A stretch of DNA of 49,450 nt from Flaviaesturariibacter aridisoli (GTDB lineage Bacteria; Bacteroidota; Bacteroidia; Chitinophagales; Chitinophagaceae). The DNA lies in the NCBI RefSeq assembly GCF_004343705.1, contig NZ_SKFH01000019.1, positions 1 to 49,450 on the forward strand, given 5' to 3'. The notes under the pieces were generated by a model that was given only the letters and a program-made list of their open reading frames with translations, did not search any database and was not told where the DNA came from. This document shows, in pieces, positions 41,132 through 49,259 of this stretch (position 1 is its first letter; each line of letters starts with the position of its first letter). The translations under genes and the position numbers were made by a program.

Positions 41132-42151
41132 ATGAAACTCGTTTCCTACCTCAAGGACGGCCAGGACCAACTGGCCGTGCTCATCGACGGCTTCGTGTAC
41201 GACATGGAGCTGCTGCACCCCGACCTGCCCAACTCGATGGATATGTTCCTGGCTTACTGGGAAGACCTGCTGCCCGTGGCGCAACACGGGGAAGCGATGA
41301 TCCGCGAAGGCCGCATCGCCGCCGGGAAAGGCATCGCACTTGATTCCGTAGAGCTGCTGGCGCCGGTGCCGCGCCCCACTTCCTGCCGCGACGGCTACGC
41401 CTTTCGCCAGCACGTGGCCGCCGCCCGCCGCAACCGTAAGGTGGACATGATCCCCGAATTCGACCAGTACCCCATCTTCTACATGACCAACCACCACGCG
41501 GTGTACGGTCCCGGCCCCGTACGCTGCATGCCCGACCACTTTGAAAAGCTCGACTTCGAGCTCGAGGCGGCCATCGTTATTTGCAAGCACGGGCGGAATA
41601 TCAAAGCCGGGGAGGCCGACGAATACATCGGTGGACTGATGATCATGAACGACCTCAGCGCCCGCCGCCTCCAGATGGAGGAAATGCTGCTCAACCTCGG
41701 CCCGGCCAAAGGGAAGGACTTCGCCACCACCATCGGCCCCTGGCTGGTGACGCTCGACGAGCTGCAGGCATTCGAGATCGCCGCCAAGGAAGGACACGTG
41801 GGCAAGAACTGGAACCTGAAAATGACCTGCACCGTCAACGGAAAGCAGGTGAGCGCCGGCAACCTGGGCGATATGGACTGGACCTTCGCCGAGCTGGTAG
41901 AGCGCGCCTCCTACGGCGTGGACCTGCACCCCGGCGATGTCATCGGCTCGGGCACGGTAGGCACCGGCTGCTTCCTCGAACTCAACGGCACCGGTAAACT
42001 TTCCGACCCGGCCTACCCCGAACAATGGCTGCAGCCCAACGACGAAGTGGTGCTGGAGATCGATGGCCTTGGAAAACTGGAGAATACGATGGTGCCCGAG
42101 GAAACGGACTGGAGCATCCTGAAGCTGAAGAAAGCTGCAGTAAGGAACTAA
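41132..42151 (+). CDS. Fumarylacetoacetate hydrolase (FAH) family protein
   Basis: A 339-residue protein of the FAH superfamily, which cleaves carbon-carbon bonds or hydrates dicarbonyl compounds using Mg2+ or Ca2+. The metal site blocks are FELEAAIVI (ExE) and later IGGLMIMNDLSAR with the Asp; GSGTVGTGCFLE and DEVVLEIDGLGKLEN are the typical C-terminal blocks. The catalytic His-Glu pair is likely in the TNHHAV region. The exact substrate is not predictable; no tyrosine-degradation genes are adjacent. The start follows the -7 box, and two terminators follow the gene. Confidence 0.88.
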   Translation: MKLVSYLKDGQDQLAVLIDGFVYDMELLHPDLPNSMDMFLAYWEDLLPVAQHGEAMIREGRIAAGKGIALDSVELLAPVPRPTSCRDGYAFRQHVAAARRNRKVDMIPEFDQYPIFYMTNHHAVYGPGPVRCMPDHFEKLDFELEAAIVICKHGRNIKAGEADEYIGGLMIMNDLSARRLQMEEMLLNLGPAKGKDFATTIGPWLVTLDELQAFEIAAKEGHVGKNWNLKMTCTVNGKQVSAGNLGDMDWTFAELVERASYGVDLHPGDVIGSGTVGTGCFLELNGTGKLSDPAYPEQWLQPNDEVVLEIDGLGKLENTMVPEETDWSILKLKKAAVRN

Positions 42152-42198
42152 GGTTTTTAACCGCGAAGAGAAGAAGAAAAGAAGTTGGTACGCTAAGT

Positions 42199-42226
42199 AG
42201 AGACGCATGATGCGCGTCTCTTTTTT
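42199..42226 (+). terminator. Terminator of the FAH-family gene
   Basis: AGAGACGC pairs with GCGTCTCT around a 7-nt loop and is followed by six T. Confidence 0.65.
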
Positions 42227-42252
42227 CAATAAGACCTATTTCTGATTGCAAT

Positions 42253-42281
42253 AAAACGTCCCGCCATCGGCGGGACGTTTG
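42253..42281. terminator. Bidirectional terminator
   Basis: A perfect 12-bp stem (AAACGTCCCGCC, ATC loop). On the minus strand TTTTATTG follows, fitting the DUF2807 gene; on the plus strand GTTTGTATTG follows. Confidence 0.75.
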
Positions 42282-42326
42282 TATTGTTTGCACGTTCGTT
42301 TTCGCATCGCCAGATGCGAAAAGGCT

Positions 42327-43028
42327 TCAGATAACTTCTTTCTTCGCTGCCTTCGCTGCGCCCTTGTTGTGCACCTTGCCCAGGAAGGAGTCTTTTACCC
42401 TGAGCGACTTTTCGGCGTTCACTTCGGCCGAGCCCACGCCTTCGTTGTTGATCGTGACGGTCTGCACCACGAAGTCGCCGGCGCGGAGGGCGCCCACGGC
42501 ATTGCTGGTGAATACGGCGTTCTGTGCTTTGCCGCTGAGCGTCACGTTGCCCACGGCGTTGTTGTCGAGGTCAAAGCTGTTGGCCGTCAGTTTCAGGCTT
42601 ACGTTGCCCACGCTGTTGTTCTTTACCTTGATGTCGGTGAATGAAAGCGCTTCTTCCGAACGCACGCTGCCCACCATCTGGAGGTCCATGCGCTTCAGGT
42701 TGCGGAAGGTGACGTATACCGTCAGCTTCGTGCTTTTCTTCAGGTTGAAATTTTTGCGCTTGCCCATATCGATCACCAGCTTCGTGCCTTCGTTGCGCAC
42801 GTGGAAAAGGGCCTGCAGGTTTTCGTCGGCCTCGATCTTTACGGATTCCTTATCGCCCTGGCTCAACTTGAGCTCGTATACGCCGCTGGCCTCCAGCGAT
42901 TCGAAGGGCTGCACGGGCACGTTGGCGGTGACCACTTTGCCGTTGCCGGTGATGGATTCATTGTCTTGCGCAAAAGCGGCGGGCGCGGCTACGAAAAGGG
43001 CGGCGGCCAGCAGGAGGGTTCTCGTCAT
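42327..43028 (-). CDS. GIN-domain (DUF2807) secreted protein
   Basis: A 233-residue exported protein. Signal peptide ends APAAFAQ. The mature protein is a DUF2807/GIN (head) domain: FESLEASGVYELKLSQGD opens it, and repeated short beta strands follow (MDLQMVGSVRSE, FDLDNNAVGNVTLSG, VTINNEGVGSAEVNAEKSL), forming a beta helix. The family is common in Bacteroidota envelopes; roles are mostly unknown. The upstream box TATTTTTA (43051-43058) is one base off consensus, 22 nt before the ATG. A basic tail AAKAAKKEVI ends it. Confidence 0.88.
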   Translation of the reverse strand: MTRTLLLAAALFVAAPAAFAQDNESITGNGKVVTANVPVQPFESLEASGVYELKLSQGDKESVKIEADENLQALFHVRNEGTKLVIDMGKRKNFNLKKSTKLTVYVTFRNLKRMDLQMVGSVRSEEALSFTDIKVKNNSVGNVSLKLTANSFDLDNNAVGNVTLSGKAQNAVFTSNAVGALRAGDFVVQTVTINNEGVGSAEVNAEKSLRVKDSFLGKVHNKGAAKAAKKEVI

Positions 43029-43186
43029 TTCAAATCGGTTTAATGGTTTCTAAAAATAAACGAAGTCTTTCGTAAGACGGAAAGGGGCAAGCGCTTGTTA
43101 CAATGGGGTCGCCTTTTCGGATAAGCGGCCGGTAATGTGGATGAAGGGCGGCCGCGACGGCTTTTTCTTTTCCGCATCTTTGCCAC

Positions 43187-44077
43187 ATGATCCTCAACCT
43201 GGCCGAGCTCAAGGCTTCCGAAACGCAATACTTCCTGCAGCACGTGGTGGCGCCGCGCCCCATCTGCTTCGCATCGACCGTGGATGCGGAAGGGATTCCC
43301 AACCTGAGTCCGTTTTCTTTTTTCAACCTGTTTTCGGCACAGCCGCCGATCGTGGTGTTCTCGCCGGCGCGCCGTGTGCGCGACAACACCGTGAAGCATA
43401 CGCTCGAGAACGTGCTGGCCGTGCCCGAGGTGGTGATCAACATGGTGTCGTACGACATCGTGCAGCAGGCCTCGCTCACGAGCTGCGACTACCCGCGCGG
43501 TACCGACGAATTTCTGAAAGCGGGTTTTACTAAAGAAGCCGCTACGCAGGTCCGCCCGCCAATGGTGAAGGAAAGCCCCGCGAAGATGGAATGCCGCGTG
43601 CTGGAGGTGAAGTCGCTCGGCGAAAGCGGCGGTGCGGGGCAGCTGGTGATTTGCGAGGTGCTCGTGCTGCACATCGACGACCGCCTGCTCGACGCCGACC
43701 GTAAGATCAACCAGGCCGACCTCGACCTGGTGGCCCGCCTCGGCGGCGACTGGTATTGCCGCGCCTCCGCCGACAGCCTGTTCCAGGTGCCGAAGCCCAA
43801 TACGAAGCTCGGTATCGGCATCGATGCTCTTCCGGCCGCCATCCGCTGCAGCCGCTACCTCAGCGGCAACCACCTCGGCGCACTGGCCAACGTGCACGAG
43901 CCCCCGGTGCTGCAGCCTTCCTTCGCCGACGACCACCTGAAGCAGATCATGCAATACTATTCGCTCAACCCTGCCGACCTGGAAAAGGAAACGCATCTCT
44001 ATGCCGCGCGCCTGCTGGACGAAGGCCGCGTAGACGACGCGTGGCAGGTGCTGCTGACATTGGAAAATCCCTGGTAA
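43187..44077 (+). CDS. Flavin reductase-like FMN-binding protein
   Basis: A 296-residue protein of the flavin-reductase (DIM6/NTAB split-barrel) family. The FMN site is visible in VVAPRPICFASTVDAEGIPNLSPFSFFN and PPIVVFSPA; ASLTSCDYPRGTDEF closes the barrel. It is longer than the basic 170-190 residue fold; the extra C-terminal 90 residues are helical. It probably reduces or uses flavin with NAD(P)H. CATCTTTG, one base off the -7 consensus, ends 4 nt before the ATG, suggesting a leaderless message. The next gene begins 35 nt after its stop. Confidence 0.87.
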   Translation: MILNLAELKASETQYFLQHVVAPRPICFASTVDAEGIPNLSPFSFFNLFSAQPPIVVFSPARRVRDNTVKHTLENVLAVPEVVINMVSYDIVQQASLTSCDYPRGTDEFLKAGFTKEAATQVRPPMVKESPAKMECRVLEVKSLGESGGAGQLVICEVLVLHIDDRLLDADRKINQADLDLVARLGGDWYCRASADSLFQVPKPNTKLGIGIDALPAAIRCSRYLSGNHLGALANVHEPPVLQPSFADDHLKQIMQYYSLNPADLEKETHLYAARLLDEGRVDDAWQVLLTLENPW

Positions 44078-44112
44078 GGGTGTACATTCAGGATACACCA
44101 AACCGTAAGATC

Positions 44113-44532
44113 ATGCGCTTTTATTTGCTGATCCCGATGCTGGCGCTGGGCGCCGGCCTCTGTGCCCAGGAGCTCCCCGACGACCGCCCGGCGCCCAACA
44201 CGCGCGCATTCTACCTGGAGCGGAGCAAGCACCAGAAAACGGCGGCCTGGGTAATGCTGGGCGCGGGAACGCTGGCAGCCGTCATCGGTGCGGCCACCGC
44301 CGCCAGTGATTTCGACATCGACCTGTCGGGCAACAGCAAGCCGGACAAAAGCACCAGCGGGAGCGAAGTGGCCGCCTTCGGCGGCCTTGCCCTGATCGCG
44401 GGCAGCGTACCCCTGTTCCTTGCCTCCGGGCGCAACAAACGCAAAGCCGCCGTGCTGCTGAAAAGTGAAACCGGCGCTACGCCGGCCGGGCGCCAACCGT
44501 TTGCGGCCCTGGCGCTCCGCCTTTATCTCTAA
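44113..44532 (+). CDS. Hypothetical exported membrane protein
   Basis: A 139-residue protein with signal peptide MRFYLLIPMLALGAGLCAQ and two hydrophobic segments (AAWVMLGAGTLAAVIGAATAA and VAAFGGLALIAGSVPLFLAS) with a basic stop GRNKRKA between membrane and tail. The last residues, FAALALRLYL, look like an outer-membrane-type terminal strand, but the whole is too short for a barrel. No family is recognised. It is in an apparent operon between the flavin reductase gene and the next secreted protein (9 bp). Confidence 0.6.
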   Translation: MRFYLLIPMLALGAGLCAQELPDDRPAPNTRAFYLERSKHQKTAAWVMLGAGTLAAVIGAATAASDFDIDLSGNSKPDKSTSGSEVAAFGGLALIAGSVPLFLASGRNKRKAAVLLKSETGATPAGRQPFAALALRLYL

Positions 44533-44541
44533 GCTACTTCC

Positions 44542-45465
44542 ATGCTCCGGTTCTCCTTCCACTTACTGGTTGCCTGTTTCTCCCCTTCGGCCTTCGCGCA
44601 GTTGCCGTTGCGCGTGGTGGACAGCGCTTCCGGCGCGCCGCTTCCATATGCCACGGTGCTGTGCGCGGAAGCCCGTTGGCTGCGCTTTGCCGACTCGCTG
44701 GGGCGGATGACCGTCCCGGACAGCCTGCAGGGAAAAGTGTTCACCCTGACTTTCGCTGGTCACTACCCGAAAGTGCTGCCCCTGACCGGGGGCGGCGATG
44801 TGGCGCTGGCGGCATTGCCGCCGCTTAGCCCGGTGCTGGTGCAAAGCTGCGCAGCCACACAACCGCTCACAATCGGTACGGCGGCGGCTGGCGAGCTGGA
44901 GCGGAAGATTCGCTTGCGTGGAGGAATCGATGTGGACGACCAGGACCTGCGCTGGACGGGGCCGGTAGACGGCGCACAGATGGCGCACTGGATTGAAAAC
45001 CCGACCGGGAAGGCGGGCTGGATGCGTAGCCTGACCTTTGGGGTACATCCTTATTTCCACAACAAAAAATACCTTGGGCACGCCAACACGCCGGTGCGGC
45101 TGCGCTTTTTTGCGCGCGGGGCCGACGGGATGCCCGGTGAGGAGCTGGGGCGCAACGATATCGTCGTGGCCGCCGCCGGCTTCGGGGCGTTCCCGGTTGC
45201 GCTGGAAGCGCAGCGCATCCCCTTACCGCCGGAGGGGGTGTTCGTGGCCTTCGAGTTATTTGATGCAGGGCCGGATTACTGGTGGCCCGTATCGTTGCCG
45301 CCGGATGCGAGTCCGCAGGCGGTTCCGGAGGTATACGGGTTTGCCTTTGCGGCCCACGCAGGCGGGTCGATGTATTTCCGCAATCCCTGGATGGCGTGGA
45401 CGCGGCGCAGCGGTCCCGCCTGCCGCGAGATCGCCCTGCGGATCGAAGCCCGCGTGTGCCGGTAA
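44542..45465 (+). CDS. Secreted protein with carboxypeptidase-like regulatory domain
   Basis: A 307-residue exported protein. After the signal peptide (ending SAFAQ) residues about 21-90 read LPLRVVDSASGAPLPYATVLC then DSLGRMTVPDSL, the CarboxypepD_reg-like beta sandwich used across Bacteroidota surface proteins. The remainder (about 100-307) is beta-rich, with FGVHPYFHNK, VRLRFFARGADGMPGEEL and a WWPVSLPPD segment; no enzyme motif is seen. No TonB barrel follows, so it is a small stand-alone version. Likely co-transcribed with the preceding gene. Confidence 0.65.
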   Translation: MLRFSFHLLVACFSPSAFAQLPLRVVDSASGAPLPYATVLCAEARWLRFADSLGRMTVPDSLQGKVFTLTFAGHYPKVLPLTGGGDVALAALPPLSPVLVQSCAATQPLTIGTAAAGELERKIRLRGGIDVDDQDLRWTGPVDGAQMAHWIENPTGKAGWMRSLTFGVHPYFHNKKYLGHANTPVRLRFFARGADGMPGEELGRNDIVVAAAGFGAFPVALEAQRIPLPPEGVFVAFELFDAGPDYWWPVSLPPDASPQAVPEVYGFAFAAHAGGSMYFRNPWMAWTRRSGPACREIALRIEARVCR

Positions 45466-45510
45466 CCGGGCACCTATATTCCATAGATGTTATTCAAGCT
45501 GCCTGAAGCA

Positions 45511-45538
45511 GTCTGTCGGGCTGAGCGCAGCCGAAGCC
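45511..45538. repeat. Dispersed CTGAGC repeat, copy 4
   Basis: CTGAGCGCAGCCGAAGCC within TGTCGGGCTGAGC; touches the stop codon of the small basic gene at 45538. Confidence 0.45.
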
Positions 45539-45693
45539 TAGCTGCCGCGGTTAGCGCCGGTAGAGCGCACGGGCTTCACAATGTTGCCTTTCGAATTGGG
45601 CTTCATGAATTTGGAGCCATTGCCCCCCGGCTTGTTCTTGCTATTGCCGCTTTGCTTGTCGTTGCCTTTCTTTCCGGAATTCATGATGGACAT
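45538..45693 (-). CDS. Small basic Gly/Lys/Asn-rich protein
   Basis: A 51-residue (or 48, from the ATG at 45684) strongly basic, low-complexity protein: GKKGNDKQSG..., KNKPGGNGSKFMKP and the end VKPVRSTGANRGS. There is no hydrophobic segment. The composition suggests nucleic-acid or ribosome binding, but no family is assigned. Upstream TATATTTA is one base off the -7 consensus. It is divergent from lysS. It could still be a chance frame. Confidence 0.5.
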   Translation of the reverse strand: MSIMNSGKKGNDKQSGNSKNKPGGNGSKFMKPNSKGNIVKPVRSTGANRGS

Positions 45694-45764
45694 ATGCGTA
45701 GTGTTTTTGTCGGCTAAATATAAGCCGCCGCCGCCGTAATGTGCCAACCCGGGCCCCGGGCACC

Positions 45765-45799
45765 CATTGCCGATTGCCGATTCCCGCTTGCCGCCCGTA
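45765..45799. repeat. Heptamer array, GATTGCC (CGGCAAT) family
   Basis: CATTGCC, GATTGCC, GATTCCC, GCTTGCC run in step up to the lysS -7 box. Inverted relative to 19263-19290. Confidence 0.6.
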
Positions 45800-45805
45800 C
45801 CTTTG
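45798..45805 (+). promoter_or_regulatory. -7 box of lysS
   Basis: TACCTTTG, exact TAnnTTTG match, 16 nt before the ATG at 45822, at the end of a heptamer array. Confidence 0.5.
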
Positions 45806-45821
45806 CGGCACTTTTCCCATC

Positions 45822-47384
45822 ATGAGTACACAACACCTTTCCGAGCAGGAGCTGATCCGCCGCGAGAAGCTCGCCGAGCTGCAGCGCCTGGGCATCGATC
45901 CGTATCCCGCCGAGCTCTACCCCGTAAGTCATCACTCGACAGCCATCAAGGCGACTTTTACCGACGAACATAAAGAAGCCTTCGCCGCCGTGTGCCTCGC
46001 CGGCCGCATCATGAGCGTGCGCGACATGGGCAAGGCCGCCTTCGCAGAGCTGCAGGACGCCGAAGGCCGCATCCAGATCTACGTGCGCCGCGACGACATC
46101 GCCAAAGACGGCGACACGACGCTCTACGATACCGTCTGGAAAAAGATGATCGACCTCGGCGACATCGTGGGCGTGAAAGGCTTTGTGTTCCGCACCAAGA
46201 TGGGCGAGATCTCCGTGCACGTGCAGGAGCTCACCTTCCTGGCCAAGTCGCTGAAGCCGCTGCCCGTGGTGCGCGAAGCCGAAGGCAAGGTGTTCGATGC
46301 CGTGACCGATCCGGAATTCAAATACCGCCAGCGCTATGCCGACCTCGTGGTGAACCCCACCGTAAAGGAGACCTTCCTGAAGCGCACGAAGATGATCAAC
46401 GCCATCCGCGACTTCCTCAACGAGCACGGTGCCCTCGAGGTAGACACGCCGGTGCTGCAGGCCATCCCCGGCGGTGCCGCTGCGCGCCCGTTCATCACCC
46501 ACCACAATGCGCTCGACGTTCCCTTCTACCTGCGCATCGCCAACGAGCTGTACCTGAAGCGCCTCATCGTGGGCGGCTTCGACTGGGTGTACGAGTTCAG
46601 CCGCAACTTCCGCAACGAAGGCATGGACCGCACGCACAACCCCGAGTTTACCATCCTGGAATGGTATACGGCCTATAAAGATTATTTCTGGATGATGAAC
46701 GTGACCGAGCAGCTGCTCGAACGCACCTGCGTGGCCGTGAACGGCTCCGACGAGTCGGTCATCGGCGAGCGGACGATCTCCTTCAAGGCACCCTTCAAGC
46801 GCGTGCCCATCTACGACGCCATTAAAGAACATACGGGCTTCGACGTAAGCGAGATGGACGAAGCGGGCCTGCGCGACGTGTGCGGCAAGCTGGGCCTGGA
46901 AGTGGCGCCCTCCATGGGCAAAGGAAAGCTGATCGACACGATCTTCGGCGAACGCTGCGAGCACCATTATATCCAGCCCACCTTCATTACCGACTACCCG
47001 GTGGAGATGAGCCCGCTGACGAAAAAGCACCGCAGCAAGCCAGGCCTCGTGGAGCGTTTTGAGCTGATGATCAACGGCAAGGAGATCGCCAACGCCTACT
47101 CCGAGCTCAACGACCCCATCGACCAGCGCGAACGCTTCGAGGAGCAGGTGCGCCTGATGGAGCGCGGCGACGACGAAGCGATGTTCATCGACTACGACTT
47201 CCTGCGTGCCCTCGAATACGGCATGCCGCCCACGGCCGGCATCGGCATCGGCATCGACCGCCTGTGCATGCTGCTCACCGGCAGCGTATCGATCCAGGAC
47301 GTGCTTCTCTTCCCGCAGATGCGCCCCGAGCGCTTCGAAGGAGCGGCGGAGGAAACAGGCCCCGAAGGCACGCCCGCCGAATAA
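45822..47384 (+). CDS. lysS: Lysyl-tRNA synthetase, class II
   Basis: A 520-residue class II synthetase that charges tRNA-Lys. The N-terminal OB fold (about 60-160, [31 protein letters not shown]) binds the anticodon. The catalytic core shows motif 1 ([16 protein letters not shown]), motif 2 ([23 protein letters not shown]) and motif 3 ([15 protein letters not shown]). ATG 45822 is preferred over an in-frame upstream start, which would translate the heptamer array. The 3' end has a short Glu/Gly tail and a terminator. Monocistronic. Confidence 0.97.
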   Translation: MSTQHLSEQELIRREKLAELQRLGIDPYPAELYPVSHHSTAIKATFTDEHKEAFAAVCLAGRIMSVRDMGKAAFAELQDAEGRIQIYVRRDDIAKDGDTTLYDTVWKKMIDLGDIVGVKGFVFRTKMGEISVHVQELTFLAKSLKPLPVVREAEGKVFDAVTDPEFKYRQRYADLVVNPTVKETFLKRTKMINAIRDFLNEHGALEVDTPVLQAIPGGAAARPFITHHNALDVPFYLRIANELYLKRLIVGGFDWVYEFSRNFRNEGMDRTHNPEFTILEWYTAYKDYFWMMNVTEQLLERTCVAVNGSDESVIGERTISFKAPFKRVPIYDAIKEHTGFDVSEMDEAGLRDVCGKLGLEVAPSMGKGKLIDTIFGERCEHHYIQPTFITDYPVEMSPLTKKHRSKPGLVERFELMINGKEIANAYSELNDPIDQRERFEEQVRLMERGDDEAMFIDYDFLRALEYGMPPTAGIGIGIDRLCMLLTGSVSIQDVLLFPQMRPERFEGAAEETGPEGTPAE

Positions 47385-47401
47385 TTTTATACCGTTTTAG
47401 G

Positions 47402-47424
47402 AAAGGGCCTTCGGGCCCTTTTTT
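47402..47424 (+). terminator. Terminator of lysS with TTCG loop
   Basis: AAAGGGCC pairs with GGCCCTTT around a TTCG tetraloop, followed by a run of T. Confidence 0.85.
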
Positions 47425-47556
47425 AATGCCGTGGAGCCGCTCCGGGCCTGCATTTTTTTGGCGGCCTATCGTCAAATCGGTAATATTGAGGAGTGAAGCA
47501 CGCACGATGGGCAGCCCATGCTCCCGGCGTCCGTACTTCTTTTAAAACCATCTAAC

Positions 47557-49221
47557 ATGCTATTGAGTCCTTTACTGAAGAGAACCGGTATGGTCGCTCT
47601 TCTGGCTTCGGCCCTGCATCTGCCTGCGGGTGCCCAGTCGATCTCGGAAGACTTCGACAACATCACTACCCTTACGGCCAACGGCTGGTCCATGAAAAAC
47701 AACAGTAACCCGCTCGGTACCGGCTCCTGGTTCCAGGGCAACACGGCGTCGTTCACCGCCTTCAACGGCGCGGGCAACGCCTACATCGGCGTCAACTTCC
47801 AGAGCACGGATGCCAATGGCGTTGGTACGATCAGCAACTGGCTCATCGGGCCCAACCGCAGCTTCCGCAACGGCGACGTCATCACCTTTTATTCCCGCAT
47901 TCCCGCCGGCACCGAATACCCCGACCGAATTGAGCTGCGCCTGAGCCAGAACGGCACGAGCACCGATGTAGGCTCCAGCGAAACGTCCGTCGGTGATTTC
48001 ACCACGCTGCTCGTATCCATCAACCCGACGCTCATCACCGGTGTATTCCCGAAAACGTGGACCCAGTTCACGGCGACACTTTCGGGCCTGCCCGCAGCCG
48101 GCGTCAGCGGCCGCTTTGCCTTCCGGTACTTCGTGACCGACGGTGGCGGCAACGGCAACAACTCCAACTACGTAGGCATCGACGCCTTCCGCTACACCAC
48201 CAACGTGTGCGCGCAGGCTACCATCGCCACCCCGGCCAGCACGGGCGTCTGCCCCGGCACGCCCACGAACCTCACGGTTACGGGCACAGGCACAGCTTAC
48301 CAGTGGAACCTCAACGGAAACCCGATCAACAACGCCACCGGCACTACCTACGCCGCTACGCAGCCCGGTACCTACACCGTAACGGCTACGGGCGCCGGCG
48401 GCTGCCAGCAGGCATCCACCAACAGTATCGTGCTGACGGCGCTGTCGCGCCCCACGGCTGCCTTCACATTCAACACCTACTGCCAGGGCAAGCCGGTGAC
48501 CTTCACCAGCCAAACCACCAATACAGCCGGCAACAACGTCAGCTACAGCTATAACTTCGGTGTGCCGGGCGCGCTCAATGCTACCGGGTCCACGGCGACG
48601 TTTACCTACGCCGACACCGGCAGCTACAATGTGAAGCTGGTGGCTACTCCCGGCGGCTGCGCCGTACTGGCCGACTCGGTTACGCACCCCATCCGCATCG
48701 AGACCTTCACCCCCGGTACTCAACTGGAGACCGTAAACGTGAAGTTCAACGAGCCTACGCAGATCTTCGCCCGCGATCTCGGTCCCGGCTCCGTTTACAT
48801 CTGGGATCCCCCGGTCATGATCTCTTCGGCTACCGTGCGCAACCCGGTCATCACCGCCCAGCGCGAGCAGCTGTACACGATCACGACGACCAAAGCCTCC
48901 GGTTGCATCACCGTGGATACCCTGCTGGTGCGCATCTTCCGCGACTACGACATCTTCGTTCCGACCGCCTTCTCGCCCGACGGCGACGGTGTGAACGACC
49001 GCCTGCGCCCGATGCTGGTCGGTCTGTCCACGCTCCGCAGCTTCCGCGTATACGACCGCATGGGCCGCGAGGTGTTCAACAGCACCACGATCAACCCAGG
49101 CTGGGACGGAACTATCAACGGCAAGAATGCTCCCTCCGACATCTACGTTTGGGTGGCCGATGGTTACGACCAGAAAGGCAACCCGATGAAGAAGACGGGT
49201 CATGTAAGCCTGCTTCGTTAA
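47557..49221 (+). CDS. T9SS-exported protein: PKD domain and type B sorting domain
   Basis: A 554-residue secreted surface protein. The signal peptide (about 1-26, ending LPAGAQ) is followed by a beta-jelly-roll of the choice-of-anchor type (about 27-210, SISEDFDNITTLTANGW), an Ig-like segment (about 212-290), a PKD domain (about 293-375, FTYADTGSYNVKLVATPGGC) and the gliding-motility C-terminal domain (about 462-554, DIFVPTAFSPDGDGVNDRL then FRVYDRMGREVFNS and WDGTINGKNAPSDIYVWV). This end is the type B signal for type IX secretion. The next gene is PorP/SprF, its usual partner. Confidence 0.92.
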   Translation: MLLSPLLKRTGMVALLASALHLPAGAQSISEDFDNITTLTANGWSMKNNSNPLGTGSWFQGNTASFTAFNGAGNAYIGVNFQSTDANGVGTISNWLIGPNRSFRNGDVITFYSRIPAGTEYPDRIELRLSQNGTSTDVGSSETSVGDFTTLLVSINPTLITGVFPKTWTQFTATLSGLPAAGVSGRFAFRYFVTDGGGNGNNSNYVGIDAFRYTTNVCAQATIATPASTGVCPGTPTNLTVTGTGTAYQWNLNGNPINNATGTTYAATQPGTYTVTATGAGGCQQASTNSIVLTALSRPTAAFTFNTYCQGKPVTFTSQTTNTAGNNVSYSYNFGVPGALNATGSTATFTYADTGSYNVKLVATPGGCAVLADSVTHPIRIETFTPGTQLETVNVKFNEPTQIFARDLGPGSVYIWDPPVMISSATVRNPVITAQREQLYTITTTKASGCITVDTLLVRIFRDYDIFVPTAFSPDGDGVNDRLRPMLVGLSTLRSFRVYDRMGREVFNSTTINPGWDGTINGKNAPSDIYVWVADGYDQKGNPMKKTGHVSLLR

Positions 49222-49248
49222 CGAGTAATGATCAATGAGTAATGCGTA
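49222..49248. repeat. Heptamer array, GAGTAAT family
   Basis: CGAGTAA, TGATCAA, TGAGTAA, TGCGTAA follow directly after the stop codon at 49219-49221. Confidence 0.5.
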
Positions 49249-49259
49249 AAAACACGAAC

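Noticed and set aside
42299-42322. Second terminator before the DUF2807 gene end
   Set aside because: TTTTCGCATC and GATGCGAAAA form a 10-bp hairpin, but no T run follows on either strand. It may be an RNA stabiliser; the stem at 42253-42281 is the better terminator.
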